Below are positions 27,018-36,227 of a stretch of DNA of 64,000 bases, piece after piece. Source of the DNA: Marinobacter adhaerens HP15 (GTDB lineage Bacteria; Pseudomonadota; Gammaproteobacteria; Pseudomonadales; Oleiphilaceae); NCBI RefSeq assembly GCF_000166295.1, contig NC_017506.1, forward strand, positions 930,001 to 994,000. Direction: 5' to 3'. The position numbers and the translations under genes are program-made. Positions within the stretch are counted from its first letter, which is position 1. Each line of letters starts with the position of its first letter. The notes under the pieces are model-generated. The model was given only the letters and a program-made list of their open reading frames with translations. It did no database searches and was not told where the DNA came from.

Positions 27018-28394
27018 ATGGCTTCCCTTATGGCTTCTGGTTCTTCGAGTGCCGACTCGTTCCTTCAGGCACACCCCGAACTGCAGTTTGTTGATCTGCT
27101 GATCCCGGATATGAATGGCATTGTTCGCGGCAAGCGGGTAGACCCGTCTGCGCTGGCGAAGGTGTTTGAGCGCGGTGTGGCTATGCCGGCGTCCATCTTT
27201 GCCCTTAACATTCAGGGCACTACGGTGGAAGAAACCGGCCTCGGCCTGGATATTGGCGAGGCAGACCGTGTCTGTCTGCCCATTGAAAATACCCTCACTA
27301 TGGAACCGTGGCAGAAGCGGCCCACTGCGCAACTTCTGTTGACCATGTATGAGCTGGATCGCGAGACACCGTTTTTCGCAGATCCGCGGGTGGTCTTGCA
27401 GAACATTATCAAGCGCTTCGAGGATTTGGGGCTGACTCCCGTGGCGGCCTTTGAGCTGGAGTTTTACCTGATTGACCAGGAAAACCTCGCCGGTCGGCCT
27501 CAGCCACCCAAATCACCCCTCTCTGGCAAGCGCCCGGCGGGCACGCAGGCCTATTCCATTGATGATCTGGACGAATATGCAGAATTCCTGGCGGACGTGC
27601 TGGATGCCGCCCATGAGCAGGAATTGCCGGCGGATGCGCTGGTAGCCGAGTCCGCGCCCGGGCAGTTTGAGGTCAACCTGCACTACGTGGATGACGCCGT
27701 GCAGGCGTGCGACCACGCCACTCTGCTGAAGCGTCTGATCAAGAACATGGCCTACGACCATGAAATGGACACCACGTTCATGGCCAAGCCCTATCACAAC
27801 CAGGCCGGCAGTGGCATGCACCTGCACGTGAGCCTGGTGGATGGCGAAGGCCGAAACGTGTTTGCCGGCGACGCCGAGCAGCCAAACGACATGCTGCGCT
27901 GGGCCGTGGGTGGATTGGTCGCCACCATGAACGACGCCATGGCCTTGTTCTGCCCCAATATCAATTCCTACCGCCGGTTCAGTCCGGAGTACTACGTGCC
28001 CAGTGCTGCCACCTGGGGCGTGGACAACCGCACTGCATCGCTGCGTCTGCCGGGCGGTGATCCGGAGGCCCTGCGGATTGAGCATCGGGTCGCCGGTGCC
28101 GATGCCAACCCGTATCTGCTGATGGCTGCGGTGCTGGCGGGTATTCACTACGGCATCTCCAACAGGATAGAGCCACCACCGGTCACCGTGGGTAATGCCC
28201 ATGAACAGCACGAAGCCTCACTGGTGAATAACCTGCGGGATGCCTTGCGGGAGCTGGGGCAATCGAAAGTGATGGCCGATTATCTCGGCAGCCAGTTTCT
28301 GGATGTGTTCGTCGCCTGCAAGGAGCATGAACTGAACGAATTCGAGATGACCATCTCCGATCTCGAATATCTCTGGTACCTGCACACGGTCTGA
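27018..28394 (+). CDS. puuA: Gamma-glutamylputrescine synthetase PuuA (glutamine synthetase family)
   Basis: About 458 residues, of the glutamine-synthetase-like family. It joins glutamate to putrescine using ATP, the first step of the Puu pathway. Family motifs present: FVDLLIPDMNGIVRGKRV, FELEFYLID (metal-binding Glu), APGQFEVNLHY, GSGMHLHVSL and NSYRRFSPEYYVP. The first good start is unclear; ATG 27018 or 27030 are possible and neither has a strong ribosome binding site. The potFGHI importer, puuC and puuB flank it, which supports putrescine as substrate over a plain glutamine synthetase. Confidence 0.88.
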   Translation: MASLMASGSSSADSFLQAHPELQFVDLLIPDMNGIVRGKRVDPSALAKVFERGVAMPASIFALNIQGTTVEETGLGLDIGEADRVCLPIENTLTMEPWQKRPTAQLLLTMYELDRETPFFADPRVVLQNIIKRFEDLGLTPVAAFELEFYLIDQENLAGRPQPPKSPLSGKRPAGTQAYSIDDLDEYAEFLADVLDAAHEQELPADALVAESAPGQFEVNLHYVDDAVQACDHATLLKRLIKNMAYDHEMDTTFMAKPYHNQAGSGMHLHVSLVDGEGRNVFAGDAEQPNDMLRWAVGGLVATMNDAMALFCPNINSYRRFSPEYYVPSAATWGVDNRTASLRLPGGDPEALRIEHRVAGADANPYLLMAAVLAGIHYGISNRIEPPPVTVGNAHEQHEASLVNNLRDALRELGQSKVMADYLGSQFLDVFVACKEHELNEFEMTISDLEYLWYLHTV

Positions 28395-28407
28395 TCAATT
28401 CCGGGAT

Positions 28408-28438
28408 AAAAAAACGGCGCCTTGAAGGCGCCGTTTTT
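28408..28438. terminator. Bidirectional terminator between puuA and puuC
   Basis: AAAAAAACGGCGCC pairs with GGCGCCGTTTTT around TTGAA. It serves both converging genes. Confidence 0.9.
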
Positions 28439-28469
28439 CGTTTGCGGGACTGCGACTAACTATTCCGAA

Positions 28470-29987
28470 CTACTCCAGCACCAGCCAGGTGGCTTTCAGT
28501 TCCGTGTACTTGTCGAAGGCATGCACAGATTTGTCGCGCCCGTTGCCGGACTGCTTGAAGCCACCGAAGGGTGCGGTCATATCGCCGCCGTCATAGTGGT
28601 TAATCCACACGCTGCCGGCTCGCAGGGCCTTGGCTACCTTATGGGCGGTATTGATATTGGAGGTCCACACCGCCGCAGCCAGGCCGTAGATAGAATCGTT
28701 GGCAATGGCAACGGCTTCGTCTGCGGTATCGAACCCGATGACAGAAAGCACCGGCCCGAAGATTTCCTCCGAGGCAATGCGCATCTGGTTATTCACCCCG
28801 TCAAACACCGTGGGCTGAACAAACAGGCCGCCCGTGTTTTCCAGAATCCGCTGCCCACCTTCCACCAGGCGTGCGCCCTCAGATTGCCCGATGCCGATGT
28901 AGTCTATGATCCGATCAAGCTGGGCCTGATCCACGATCGCGCCACAGGTAGTCGCCGGGTCCAGCGGATGGCCGGGACGCCAGGTTTTCAGGGCCTCGCA
29001 TATCAGCCTTACAAACTCGGCACGAATGCTGTTCTCGACCAGCAGGCGACTGCCGGCAGTGCACACTTCGCCCTGATTGAAGGCAATGGCACTGGCCGCC
29101 TCGGCAGCGGCCTTTTTCAGGTCTGGCGCATCGGCGAAGACAATGTTGGGGCTCTTGCCACCGGCCTCCAGCCATACCCGTTTCATGTTGGATTGGCCGG
29201 CGTAGATCATCAGTTGCTTGGCCACATTCGTGGACCCGGTAAACACCAGGCAGTCCACGTCCATGTGCAGCGCCAGGGCCTTGCCCACGGTGTGACCATA
29301 GCCTGGAAGCACATTGAAAACGCCGGCGGGAACGCCCGCTTCCCCGGCCAGGGCGGCCAGGCGAATGGCGCTCAGGGGCGATTTCTCGGAGGGTTTCAGT
29401 ATGACGGAATTACCAGTAGCCAGGGCCGGGGCAATTTTCCAGGCCGCCATAATCATCGGAAAGTTCCAGGGCACGATGGCCGCCACCACACCCATCGGCT
29501 CACGGGAAATCATGCCGATCTGGTTGTGAGGCGTGGGGGCAAGTTCGCCGTAGACCTTGTCGATGGCCTCTGCGGTCCAGCGGATTGCCCGGGCGGTGGC
29601 CGGCACATCCACGTTGCTGGCGTGGTTGATGGGTTTGCCCATGTCCAGGGTTTCCAGCAGGGCAAGCTCGTCGCCGTGGGCTTCGATAAGCTCAGCGAAC
29701 CGGAGCAGCACCGCCTTGCGTTTTGCCGGTGCCAGCTGGCTCCAGATGCCTGCCTCAAAGGCGGCCCTTGCAGCCATAACGGCCTGGTCGGCATCGCTCT
29801 GATCGCAACTGGCAATAGAGGCCAGTTCGCGCCCGTCAATCGGGCTGACCGAGGTAAACGCCTCGCCGTTGGCCGCCCATTGATAGGTGCCGTTCAGATA
29901 GGCGCGGCCCTCCAGAGTGAGGTTTGTGGCCAGGGCCTGCCATTCGGCCTGGCTGGTCGGTGTGGAAGAGCTGACGGGTTGATTCAT
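28470..29987 (-). CDS. puuC: Gamma-glutamyl-gamma-aminobutyraldehyde dehydrogenase PuuC
   Basis: A 505-residue NAD(P)-dependent aldehyde dehydrogenase. Catalytic Glu lies in VWLEAGGKSPNIVF and catalytic Cys in FNQGEVCTAGSRLLVE; the cofactor motif PWNFPMIMAAWKIAPAL is present. The best start is MNQPVSS, with GAGG just upstream. In the Puu route it oxidises gamma-glutamyl-gamma-aminobutyraldehyde. It converges on puuA and is divergent from puuB, so the three genes are controlled from at least two promoters. Confidence 0.9.
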   Translation of the reverse strand: MNQPVSSSTPTSQAEWQALATNLTLEGRAYLNGTYQWAANGEAFTSVSPIDGRELASIASCDQSDADQAVMAARAAFEAGIWSQLAPAKRKAVLLRFAELIEAHGDELALLETLDMGKPINHASNVDVPATARAIRWTAEAIDKVYGELAPTPHNQIGMISREPMGVVAAIVPWNFPMIMAAWKIAPALATGNSVILKPSEKSPLSAIRLAALAGEAGVPAGVFNVLPGYGHTVGKALALHMDVDCLVFTGSTNVAKQLMIYAGQSNMKRVWLEAGGKSPNIVFADAPDLKKAAAEAASAIAFNQGEVCTAGSRLLVENSIRAEFVRLICEALKTWRPGHPLDPATTCGAIVDQAQLDRIIDYIGIGQSEGARLVEGGQRILENTGGLFVQPTVFDGVNNQMRIASEEIFGPVLSVIGFDTADEAVAIANDSIYGLAAAVWTSNINTAHKVAKALRAGSVWINHYDGGDMTAPFGGFKQSGNGRDKSVHAFDKYTELKATWLVLE

Positions 29988-30168
29988 GGGCGCCTCGCAG
30001 GCTGTAGAGTTGAGCAATCATAGCAGCACTTTTATCCCCAGGCGCCGCCCGCGATATAGGTATAAGAACGTGTCTTTCCGAACGCGCGGCGCTGGCATAG
30101 ACTTCCTGCGGCGCGCATCGTTGCAGCCTGATCCTGAACGTCTCTATCACCTTTTCTGGCGTCACATA

Positions 30169-31452
30169 ATGATCGAGTATCCCCCGGTTCCCTCGTATTA
30201 CGCAGCTTCCGCCAATTCGGCCCCTGTGCGCCCGGCGCTGCGAGGGTCTTGCGAGGCCGATGTTTGCGTCGTCGGTGCCGGTTACACCGGCCTTTCGACA
30301 GCACTGTTCCTGGCGGAAGCCGGTTTCCGGGTGGTGGTTCTGGAGGCAGCGACGGTCGGCTGGGGTGCTTCGGGGCGCAATGGCGGCCAGATCGTTAACA
30401 GCTTCAGCCGGGATCTGGACAGTATCGAACGACAGACCTCTCAAGACCACCTGAAACTGCTGTCCGAGATGGCCTTTGAGGGCAGCCAGATCATTCGCCA
30501 GCGGGTGAAGAGTTACGGCATTCGGTGCGACCTGAAAGAAGGCGGTATTTTCGCAGCGCTCAATCCAAAGCAGCTCAGGCACCTGGAGTCTCAGCAAGCG
30601 CTTTGGCGCCGGTTCGGTTATGACCAACTGGAACTGTTGGATAGGAATGCCATCCGTTCCCGGGTTGGCACGGAACGGTATGTCGGCGGCGCCATTGATC
30701 ACACCGGCGGCCATATTCATCCGCTCAATCTGGCTCTCGGCGAAGCCGCGGCCCTCGAGTCGCGTGGCGGCGTGATTCACGAGCACTCCACAGTAACGAG
30801 CATCGCCCCCGGTAAAACCGTAACCGTTAGAACCGACATGGGCGAGGTGAGAGCGCAAACGGTTGTCCTGGCGGGCAACGCCTATCTTGGCGGCCTGGTG
30901 CCGGAGCTGGGGGCCAAATCCATGCCCTGCGGCTCGCAGATTATTGCTACCGAGCCGTTGGAGGAGGCCGTTGCCAGGCAATTGCTGCCGAACGACAACT
31001 GCGTCGAAGACTGCAACTACCTCCTGGACTACTTCCGGCTGTCGGGTGACAACCGCCTGATCTACGGCGGTGGCGTGGTCTACGGCGCCCGCGACCCGGC
31101 TAACATCGAACGGCTGATTCGCCCGAATATGCTGAAAACCTTCCCGCAACTGGCGAATGTGAAGATCGATTACGCCTGGACCGGCAATTTCCTGCTGACC
31201 CTGTCGCGCCTGCCACAGCTCGGGCGCTTGCACGAGAATGTGTTTTACTCCCAGGGTTGCTCCGGCCATGGGGTTACCTTCACACATGTGGCAGGCAAGG
31301 CATTGGGACTGGCAATCCAGGACCAGGCGGAACGGTTTGATGCGTTCGCCAGCCTGCCGCATTACCCGTTCCCGGGTGGGCGCGCCTTCCGGGTGCCGTT
31401 GACGGCGATGGGAGCCTGGTACTATGCGCTGCGGGACAGGTTGGGCGTTTGA
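30169..31452 (+). CDS. puuB: Gamma-glutamylputrescine oxidase PuuB (FAD oxidoreductase)
   Basis: A 427-residue DadA/glycine-oxidase-like flavoenzyme. The FAD-binding Rossmann motif VCVVGAGYTGLSTALFLAEAG lies at residues about 31-51, GWGASGRNGGQIVNSF follows, and the C-terminal YSQGCSGHGVTFTHVAGK closes the FAD site. It would oxidise gamma-glutamylputrescine to the aldehyde used by PuuC. It starts 182 bases from puuC, divergently. Upstream in-frame codons are open but lack a good start signal. Confidence 0.88.
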   Translation: MIEYPPVPSYYAASANSAPVRPALRGSCEADVCVVGAGYTGLSTALFLAEAGFRVVVLEAATVGWGASGRNGGQIVNSFSRDLDSIERQTSQDHLKLLSEMAFEGSQIIRQRVKSYGIRCDLKEGGIFAALNPKQLRHLESQQALWRRFGYDQLELLDRNAIRSRVGTERYVGGAIDHTGGHIHPLNLALGEAAALESRGGVIHEHSTVTSIAPGKTVTVRTDMGEVRAQTVVLAGNAYLGGLVPELGAKSMPCGSQIIATEPLEEAVARQLLPNDNCVEDCNYLLDYFRLSGDNRLIYGGGVVYGARDPANIERLIRPNMLKTFPQLANVKIDYAWTGNFLLTLSRLPQLGRLHENVFYSQGCSGHGVTFTHVAGKALGLAIQDQAERFDAFASLPHYPFPGGRAFRVPLTAMGAWYYALRDRLGV

Positions 31453-31755
31453 GTCCCCGGAAAACTGTGAAACGGTACCCATTTCATCAACGTTTAAATT
31501 TGTAATCAGTCGGCCCGCTATTCGCTCCCGGTCCACAGCCGGGATTTAAGCGAATTGTGAAAAGCGGATCTAAAACAATGCCTTATGTTCGGAAGTCCGG
31601 GCTCCATGCTGTAACCTTCCATCACAACGTGTATCCCTCCGTAAACGCCAATTTTCTGACGTAATCCCGCCGAAAAATCCGGAACTGCGCCGCATATAAC
31701 CGAAAACTGCCGCTGTAATATTCGCTCAAATTCGTCAAATAAATGGTGTGAATCA
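31453..31755. other. Gene-free interval between puuB and the FN3-like lipoprotein gene
   Basis: About 300 bp, AT-richer than its neighbours. No ORF, clear terminator or operator is seen; the promoter of the lipoprotein gene presumably lies here. Confidence 0.4.
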
Positions 31756-33255
31756 ATGTCAAATTGCGGCAAGAAATTAACGAAGCAAGGACTGCTGATG
31801 TTACCTGCGGTCGTTTTGCTTTCGGGCTGCGGTCTGGACATTACGAGTGAAGAGAGCACCACGGCGGCGCAGGCTGCTCCCGCGACGCCTGAGCCCACAG
31901 TCCAGATCGCCGGCGCGGCCGTTAAAGGAATCATTCAACAAGGCCTGGTGGTTGCAAATCGGCTTATTGCCGACAAAGACGGCTACTACGCCCCGCAGCG
32001 TCAGGCAGCCAAACCGGTATTAACCGCAGACGATGGCAGCTATACCTGGCAGCTTCGCGGTAAGGCCGAAGGCTGGGCGCTGGTTGAGCTTTCTGCGGAC
32101 GGCGGCACTCGCATGGTCTGTGACGTTCTGCCCCAATGCGATCAGGCCGGTGCCGAGCCAGTGCCGTTTGGGCAGGTAATGCCGCTGGATAGCAACTTCA
32201 GTCTGTTGGGTGCTGGCGATTTGCGGAACGAAACGGTAAACCTTACGCCGCTCACCCACCTGGCTGTAAAACTGGCTGAGCGCAGTTCAGAAGGTCTCTC
32301 ACCGACAGCGATTTCCAGCGCTTACACCACCGTTGAAAACTGGTTCGCCCTTCCGGCCGGTGCGTTGCGCCTGACTCCCCCCGACCTGACCAATCTGGAC
32401 GGAATGACCGGCGTAACCGCCGATGCCATTCAGGTGGCGATTGCCAATGCGTCATTCCTGGCGCTGGTCAATGACAACGCCCAGTGGGATTCGATTTCAG
32501 CTGTCCTGGATGACGTTACTTCACAGGTCAGTGCCACCGGCCAGATCAGCGTTATGGGCGATGGTACCAACGTGGCACTGGCAGATCTTGTCAGCGCGGC
32601 GGCCTTGCAGTCTTCTGAACTGCAGAACGTGGTGAATTCAAGCGTCATTAGCCAGAAGCTGGTGGTGGTCGAATACCGCAATGTACAGCGCTTCAAAACC
32701 ATTGCCGATGTTAACGAAGAAAGTAATACCGACGTCGCCGATTCCGGTGATACCACCGACGGAACCACTGGCGGCGATGAAACCGCTGGAACTGATTCCG
32801 GCAGCACCACTGACGCCTCAACCGATACCAGCACCGATACCTCGACCGATACCTCAACAGGTTCAACCGACGAGCAGGTTGCCGGTACAACTGAGCCCGA
32901 TACAACCACCGACGAAACCGTAGCGGACACAGGAACAGAGACTGAAACCAGCGAGCCCGTCACCGAGACGACGCCTGAGGGAACCGCTCCTGCAAACACA
33001 GCACTGCTGAGCTGGACCGCGCCGCTGACCCGCGAAAATGGCGACAGCCTGGCCATGGGCGAAATCGCAGGCTTCGAGGTGGTCTATGGCACCAGCGCTG
33101 AAAACCTCGACCAGAGCCTTGCCATTGGTGACGCCTCCGTCGACGAACTGCTGGTTGATGAGCTGACTGAAGGCACCTGGTACTTCGCTATCCGTACCCT
33201 GGACACCGATGGTAATCGCAGCCGGTTGTCTGAAGTGGTCTACAAGCAGATCTGA
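31756..33255 (+). CDS. Lipoprotein with Thr/Asp-rich repeat linker and FN3-like C-terminal domain
   Basis: A 499-residue secreted lipoprotein with lipobox LLSGC (Cys about residue 25). Three parts are visible: a globular N-terminal region of about 290 residues (PTVQIAGAAVKGIIQQGLVV, typical of a carboxypeptidase-regulatory-like fold), a low-complexity acidic Thr/Ser/Asp/Glu linker from about 320 to 410 with repeated STDT units, and a C-terminal beta domain of about 90 residues ending NRSRLSEVVYKQI, which resembles fibronectin type III. The linker is encoded by near 12-base repeats at about 32821-32856. The protein is probably displayed on the surface. Confidence 0.75.
   Translation: MSNCGKKLTKQGLLMLPAVVLLSGCGLDITSEESTTAAQAAPATPEPTVQIAGAAVKGIIQQGLVVANRLIADKDGYYAPQRQAAKPVLTADDGSYTWQLRGKAEGWALVELSADGGTRMVCDVLPQCDQAGAEPVPFGQVMPLDSNFSLLGAGDLRNETVNLTPLTHLAVKLAERSSEGLSPTAISSAYTTVENWFALPAGALRLTPPDLTNLDGMTGVTADAIQVAIANASFLALVNDNAQWDSISAVLDDVTSQVSATGQISVMGDGTNVALADLVSAAALQSSELQNVVNSSVISQKLVVVEYRNVQRFKTIADVNEESNTDVADSGDTTDGTTGGDETAGTDSGSTTDASTDTSTDTSTDTSTGSTDEQVAGTTEPDTTTDETVADTGTETETSEPVTETTPEGTAPANTALLSWTAPLTRENGDSLAMGEIAGFEVVYGTSAENLDQSLAIGDASVDELLVDELTEGTWYFAIRTLDTDGNRSRLSEVVYKQI
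32821..32856 (+). repeat. Short in-frame tandem repeat coding STDT units
   Basis: Three near-identical 12-base units (ACCGATACC plus variable TCx) encode TDTS repeats of the linker. Such repeats can change copy number by slippage without breaking the frame. Confidence 0.7.
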
Positions 33256-33268
33256 TTTGGCGGTAAAA

Positions 33269-33299
33269 GGCAGCGACCCCCTCTGGGGGCTTCGCTGCC
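33269..33299 (+). terminator. Hairpin after the FN3-like lipoprotein gene
   Basis: GGCAGCGA pairs with TCGCTGCC, with an inner CCCC/GGGG stem. No T run follows, so it may only be a 3'-end stabiliser. Confidence 0.5.
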
Positions 33300-33344
33300 A
33301 GCCTGCTACTATGTGCTGGTCCATTGCTCCATACCAGGTACATC

Positions 33345-33581
33345 ATGGCCGGTTCAGACTACTCCCGCACTCTCCTTGAAGTGATCCCTGACGCCAGAGA
33401 CGGCCTTACCCGCACTGAAAGAATCATTCTTTACGTCCTGCATGAAACTCAGAAAGAGCTGAAGGGCCGCAATGTCCCGACCGCCATGCTGTATGGCAGG
33501 GTGCTGGAATATGTGGACATGAGCGAGGCGGATCTTCATCTCTATCTGGACCGCCTGGGCGTAAAGGGAGACGGGATGTGA
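33345..33581 (+). CDS. Small hypothetical protein in front of a diguanylate cyclase
   Basis: A 78-residue, mostly helical protein (RIILYVLHETQKELKGR, then LEYVDMSEADLHLYLDRLG). No family recognised. Its stop overlaps the GTG start of the PAS-GAF-GGDEF gene (ATGTGA), so the two proteins are made together and may act together. AGGT precedes the ATG. Confidence 0.65.
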   Translation: MAGSDYSRTLLEVIPDARDGLTRTERIILYVLHETQKELKGRNVPTAMLYGRVLEYVDMSEADLHLYLDRLGVKGDGM

Positions 33582-34903
33582 CCATCGATTTCAGTCCTCT
33601 CTATCCCAAGCTGGTCAATCTCATACTCGACACGATCTTCGTGGTGGACGAGTCTAGCCAGATCGTTTTCGTCAGCGAAGCGTGCCAGCGGTTGCTCGGT
33701 TACTCGCCTTCGGAAATGATCGGAACGCCACTGCTGAACTACATTCACCCGGAAGACCAGGAGCGCACGCTGGCTGCTGCCCGCAGGGTCATGAGTGGGC
33801 ACACCCACACGGATTTCGAGAATCGCTACCTGCACAGGGATGGTCATGCCGTGCATATCCTCTGGTCGGCTCGCTGGTCTGAGGAAGACCGTCTCCGGAT
33901 TGCGGTGGCCCGGGATGTCACCGCATTGCGACGGGGCGACCAGACCCGCAACGCGCTCTACCAGATCTCCGAAGCAGCTCACGAGGCAGAGACGCTCCGC
34001 GATTTGTGCGATGGTGTTCATTCAATTATCGGTGAGCTTTTCCCCGAGTCCGACCTCTACCTCGGCTTCAATCAGTCGCACTCCGGTCGGCTCAGCTTGC
34101 CCGACTGGCGCACGAAGAGCGGTTGGATCGACTGGCAGGTGGCCCCGGGATCGGCTCTTGAAGACGTCATCCACACCCGAAAATTGTCTATGGCAGTGCG
34201 GGATCCGGCGCATCCGGGATTGGGGGTGCACCCTAAAACCGGCTCTGAGGTTGCCAACTGGCTGGGGGTGCCTCTGGTTTTTCACGAGTCCACCATGGGC
34301 GTCCTGGTTATTGAGCGTGGTACGGCGGCCGTGTCTTTTGATGAGGCCGACAAGTCGCTTCTGGAGTTCGTGGCAACCCAGGTTGCGACGGTTGTAGAGC
34401 GCAAGCGTTCGGAAGAAAACCTCCGATTCCTGGCGCACCACGACGGGCTCACCGGGTTAACCAATCGTTCCCTGTTCTACGATCGCCTGGAAACCGCGCT
34501 GCGATCAGCCAGCCGGAACGAGGGGCGGCTGGCGCTGCTGTACCTCGATGTGAATGACTTCAAGCAGATTAACGATACGCTGGGTCATGAAGCCGGCGAT
34601 GAACTGTTGATCGAGATGGCCCAGAGGCTCAGGGACTGCACCCGTGGGACAGATACCGTCGCACGGATGGGCGGTGATGAGTTTACTATTCTGCTCACCG
34701 ATGTTCATGGGCGTGAGTCAGTTGAGAATGCCATAGCCAAGATTCGCGAAATTTTGAGCTTGCCGGTTGCCATCGCTGGCAAAACGGTTCGCGTTTGCTG
34801 CAGTATCGGTTCGGCCGTGTATCCGGAGGATGGTGAAACCGCCCGGCTGTTGTTCAGCAAGGCCGACGCGGCCATGTACGCGAGCAAGCGCCAATCAGAG
34901 TAG
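33578..34903 (+). CDS. PAS-GAF-GGDEF diguanylate cyclase
   Basis: A 441-residue signalling enzyme. Order: PAS domain at about 10-120 (IFVVDESSQIVFVSEACQRL), GAF-like domain at about 130-275, GGDEF domain at about 285-440. The active site RMGGDEFTILL is intact and an RGTD product-inhibition site lies five residues before it, so active, feedback-controlled synthesis of cyclic di-GMP is expected. The start is a GTG overlapping the previous gene, with AAGGGAG upstream. No membrane segment is seen, so sensing is cytoplasmic; the ligand is unknown. Confidence 0.93.
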   Translation: MTIDFSPLYPKLVNLILDTIFVVDESSQIVFVSEACQRLLGYSPSEMIGTPLLNYIHPEDQERTLAAARRVMSGHTHTDFENRYLHRDGHAVHILWSARWSEEDRLRIAVARDVTALRRGDQTRNALYQISEAAHEAETLRDLCDGVHSIIGELFPESDLYLGFNQSHSGRLSLPDWRTKSGWIDWQVAPGSALEDVIHTRKLSMAVRDPAHPGLGVHPKTGSEVANWLGVPLVFHESTMGVLVIERGTAAVSFDEADKSLLEFVATQVATVVERKRSEENLRFLAHHDGLTGLTNRSLFYDRLETALRSASRNEGRLALLYLDVNDFKQINDTLGHEAGDELLIEMAQRLRDCTRGTDTVARMGGDEFTILLTDVHGRESVENAIAKIREILSLPVAIAGKTVRVCCSIGSAVYPEDGETARLLFSKADAAMYASKRQSE

Positions 34904-34949
34904 CGCTGGCTGCATGCGCCAGATGTGCAGGCAGCCAGACCGTGGGCGA

Positions 34950-35378
34950 TTATTTCGCGGTAATAGTCGACATCACCAGCTTGCCGTCCTTTTTGATCGG
35001 GCCGTCTTCCTTGGCGCCCAGGGTGTATTCAAAAATACCCGTTTTCATCCCGCCGTCTTCGCTGTGAACCATCAGCATCAGCATGTCACCGGATTGCACT
35101 TCCTCGGTCAGGATGGCGGCGACGTCCATGTTCATACCTTTGCGCAACGGCGCGTGGGCGACAACAGGGCCCGGCTTCATGGATTCGTCGGTGCGGTGAA
35201 CCACCAGCCACCCATTCTGTTCGGCAACCACCTTTTTGGCGGATACAACGCCGTTGGCAACAGACTGATCGTTGGTCCAGACACCGGCCTTGTGTTCAGC
35301 GGCTAACGCTGAACCGGTTGCGAAAGCGCCGGAAACGAGGGCGGCCAGAAGTGCGGAAGTTTTTGCGTGCTTGATCAT
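34950..35378 (-). CDS. Secreted protein of the DUF7282-like type
   Basis: A 142-residue protein with a signal peptide (TSALLAALVSGAFATGSALA) and a mature beta-rich domain (DQSVANGVVSAKKVVAEQNG, VVHRTDESMKPGPVVAH). It resembles small secreted proteins found beside ECF sigma factors. AGGAG precedes the ATG. It sits directly downstream of the sigma/anti-sigma pair at 35499-36832 on the same strand, so it may belong to their regulon. Confidence 0.7.
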   Translation of the reverse strand: MIKHAKTSALLAALVSGAFATGSALAAEHKAGVWTNDQSVANGVVSAKKVVAEQNGWLVVHRTDESMKPGPVVAHAPLRKGMNMDVAAILTEEVQSGDMLMLMVHSEDGGMKTGIFEYTLGAKEDGPIKKDGKLVMSTITAK

Positions 35379-35405
35379 TGCGTTCTCCTGAGTGTCAGTG
35401 TTTCC

Positions 35406-35434
35406 CGCCCGTCGGGTTGTTTTTGGGCGGGTTA
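35406..35434 (-). terminator. Possible hairpin terminator after the anti-sigma gene
   Basis: CCCGCCC and GGGCGGG pair with a long loop, 65 bases after the end of the anti-sigma gene. Weak evidence, since the following T run is short. Confidence 0.35.
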
Positions 35435-35498
35435 ACTGCAGCTACGTGAGCCGATGCGCAAAGTTTCAGGCACGGAAGATTTTTTTGGCACCTGCCTA

Positions 35499-36227
35499 TT
35501 AATTGTTTCCGTCGGTGGGGTAGAGGTAACCGTGAATCGCCGGTCCCGTGGGCTGTCCGGTGGGTGAGCCGCCTTCGGGCTCGACGCTGATGCCGAACGT
35601 GGCCTCCTTGAGCAGGGCAGGGTCGTAATTGCTCAACGCCCCTTCATCCAGCGCGAAATCGTTGCCCAGAACGCCCACGGAGCGGGGGTTTGGACCCAGC
35701 TCGTCGGCCTTGATCCACAACTGATAGGATTTTCCGGGTCTTGGCTCGGCAGTTACCGGCCGGATGTTGAGCCGTTGCTCCTTCAGGTCCACCGTCAGCA
35801 GGAAGGCCGGCTGCTCATCGTTGTTCTGGAAAACCGCAACAAACGACTGGGCTTGAGGCTCGGGCTGCGGCTGGAACGCCAGAATGGCCACGAGAACCAG
35901 GGCGGCCGCCGAGGCAATCGCTGTGCTCCAGCGCCAGCGGTTCAGCTGGCTGCGCAGCGCAACCACGTTGGACGTTTCGGCAGCCTCTCGAGGCGTCGAT
36001 TCCACCCGGTCCAGAGCCTTCTCGATTTTTGCGAACAGCGCCGGTGAGGGCTGAACGGGCTCGGTTTCCTCGGCCAGCTTACCCAGGCGCTCTTCCCATT
36101 GCAGAATCAGCGCATTTACCTCCGGGTCCTCATTGCGCCGGCTTTCAAGATAGGCCCGCTCCGAGGCTGGCAATGTGCCCAGAACGAACTCTGCAACCAG
36201 CATGTCCAGGTCGTCGCGTTCAGTCAT
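35499..36227 (-). CDS. Anti-sigma factor, RskA type
   Basis: A 242-residue membrane protein. The N-terminal cytoplasmic part (residues 1-90, starting MTERDDLDMLVAEFVLGTL) is the sigma-binding domain; a membrane helix follows (AIASAAALVLVAILAF, about 100-116) and then an extracytoplasmic RskA domain with GKSYQLWIKADELGPNPRSV. Its ATG overlaps the sigma gene stop (ATGA). It should hold the neighbouring ECF sigma factor inactive until a signal arrives. Confidence 0.9.
   Translation of the reverse strand: MTERDDLDMLVAEFVLGTLPASERAYLESRRNEDPEVNALILQWEERLGKLAEETEPVQPSPALFAKIEKALDRVESTPREAAETSNVVALRSQLNRWRWSTAIASAAALVLVAILAFQPQPEPQAQSFVAVFQNNDEQPAFLLTVDLKEQRLNIRPVTAEPRPGKSYQLWIKADELGPNPRSVGVLGNDFALDEGALSNYDPALLKEATFGISVEPEGGSPTGQPTGPAIHGYLYPTDGNN

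Noticed and set aside
28422..30023. Long + strand ORF (533 codons) across puuC
   Set aside because: Shadow of the aldehyde dehydrogenase gene on the opposite strand; the sense frame has all catalytic motifs.
29836..31536. Long - strand ORF (566 codons) across puuB
   Set aside because: Antisense of the flavoenzyme; no recognisable domain and an atypical residue composition.
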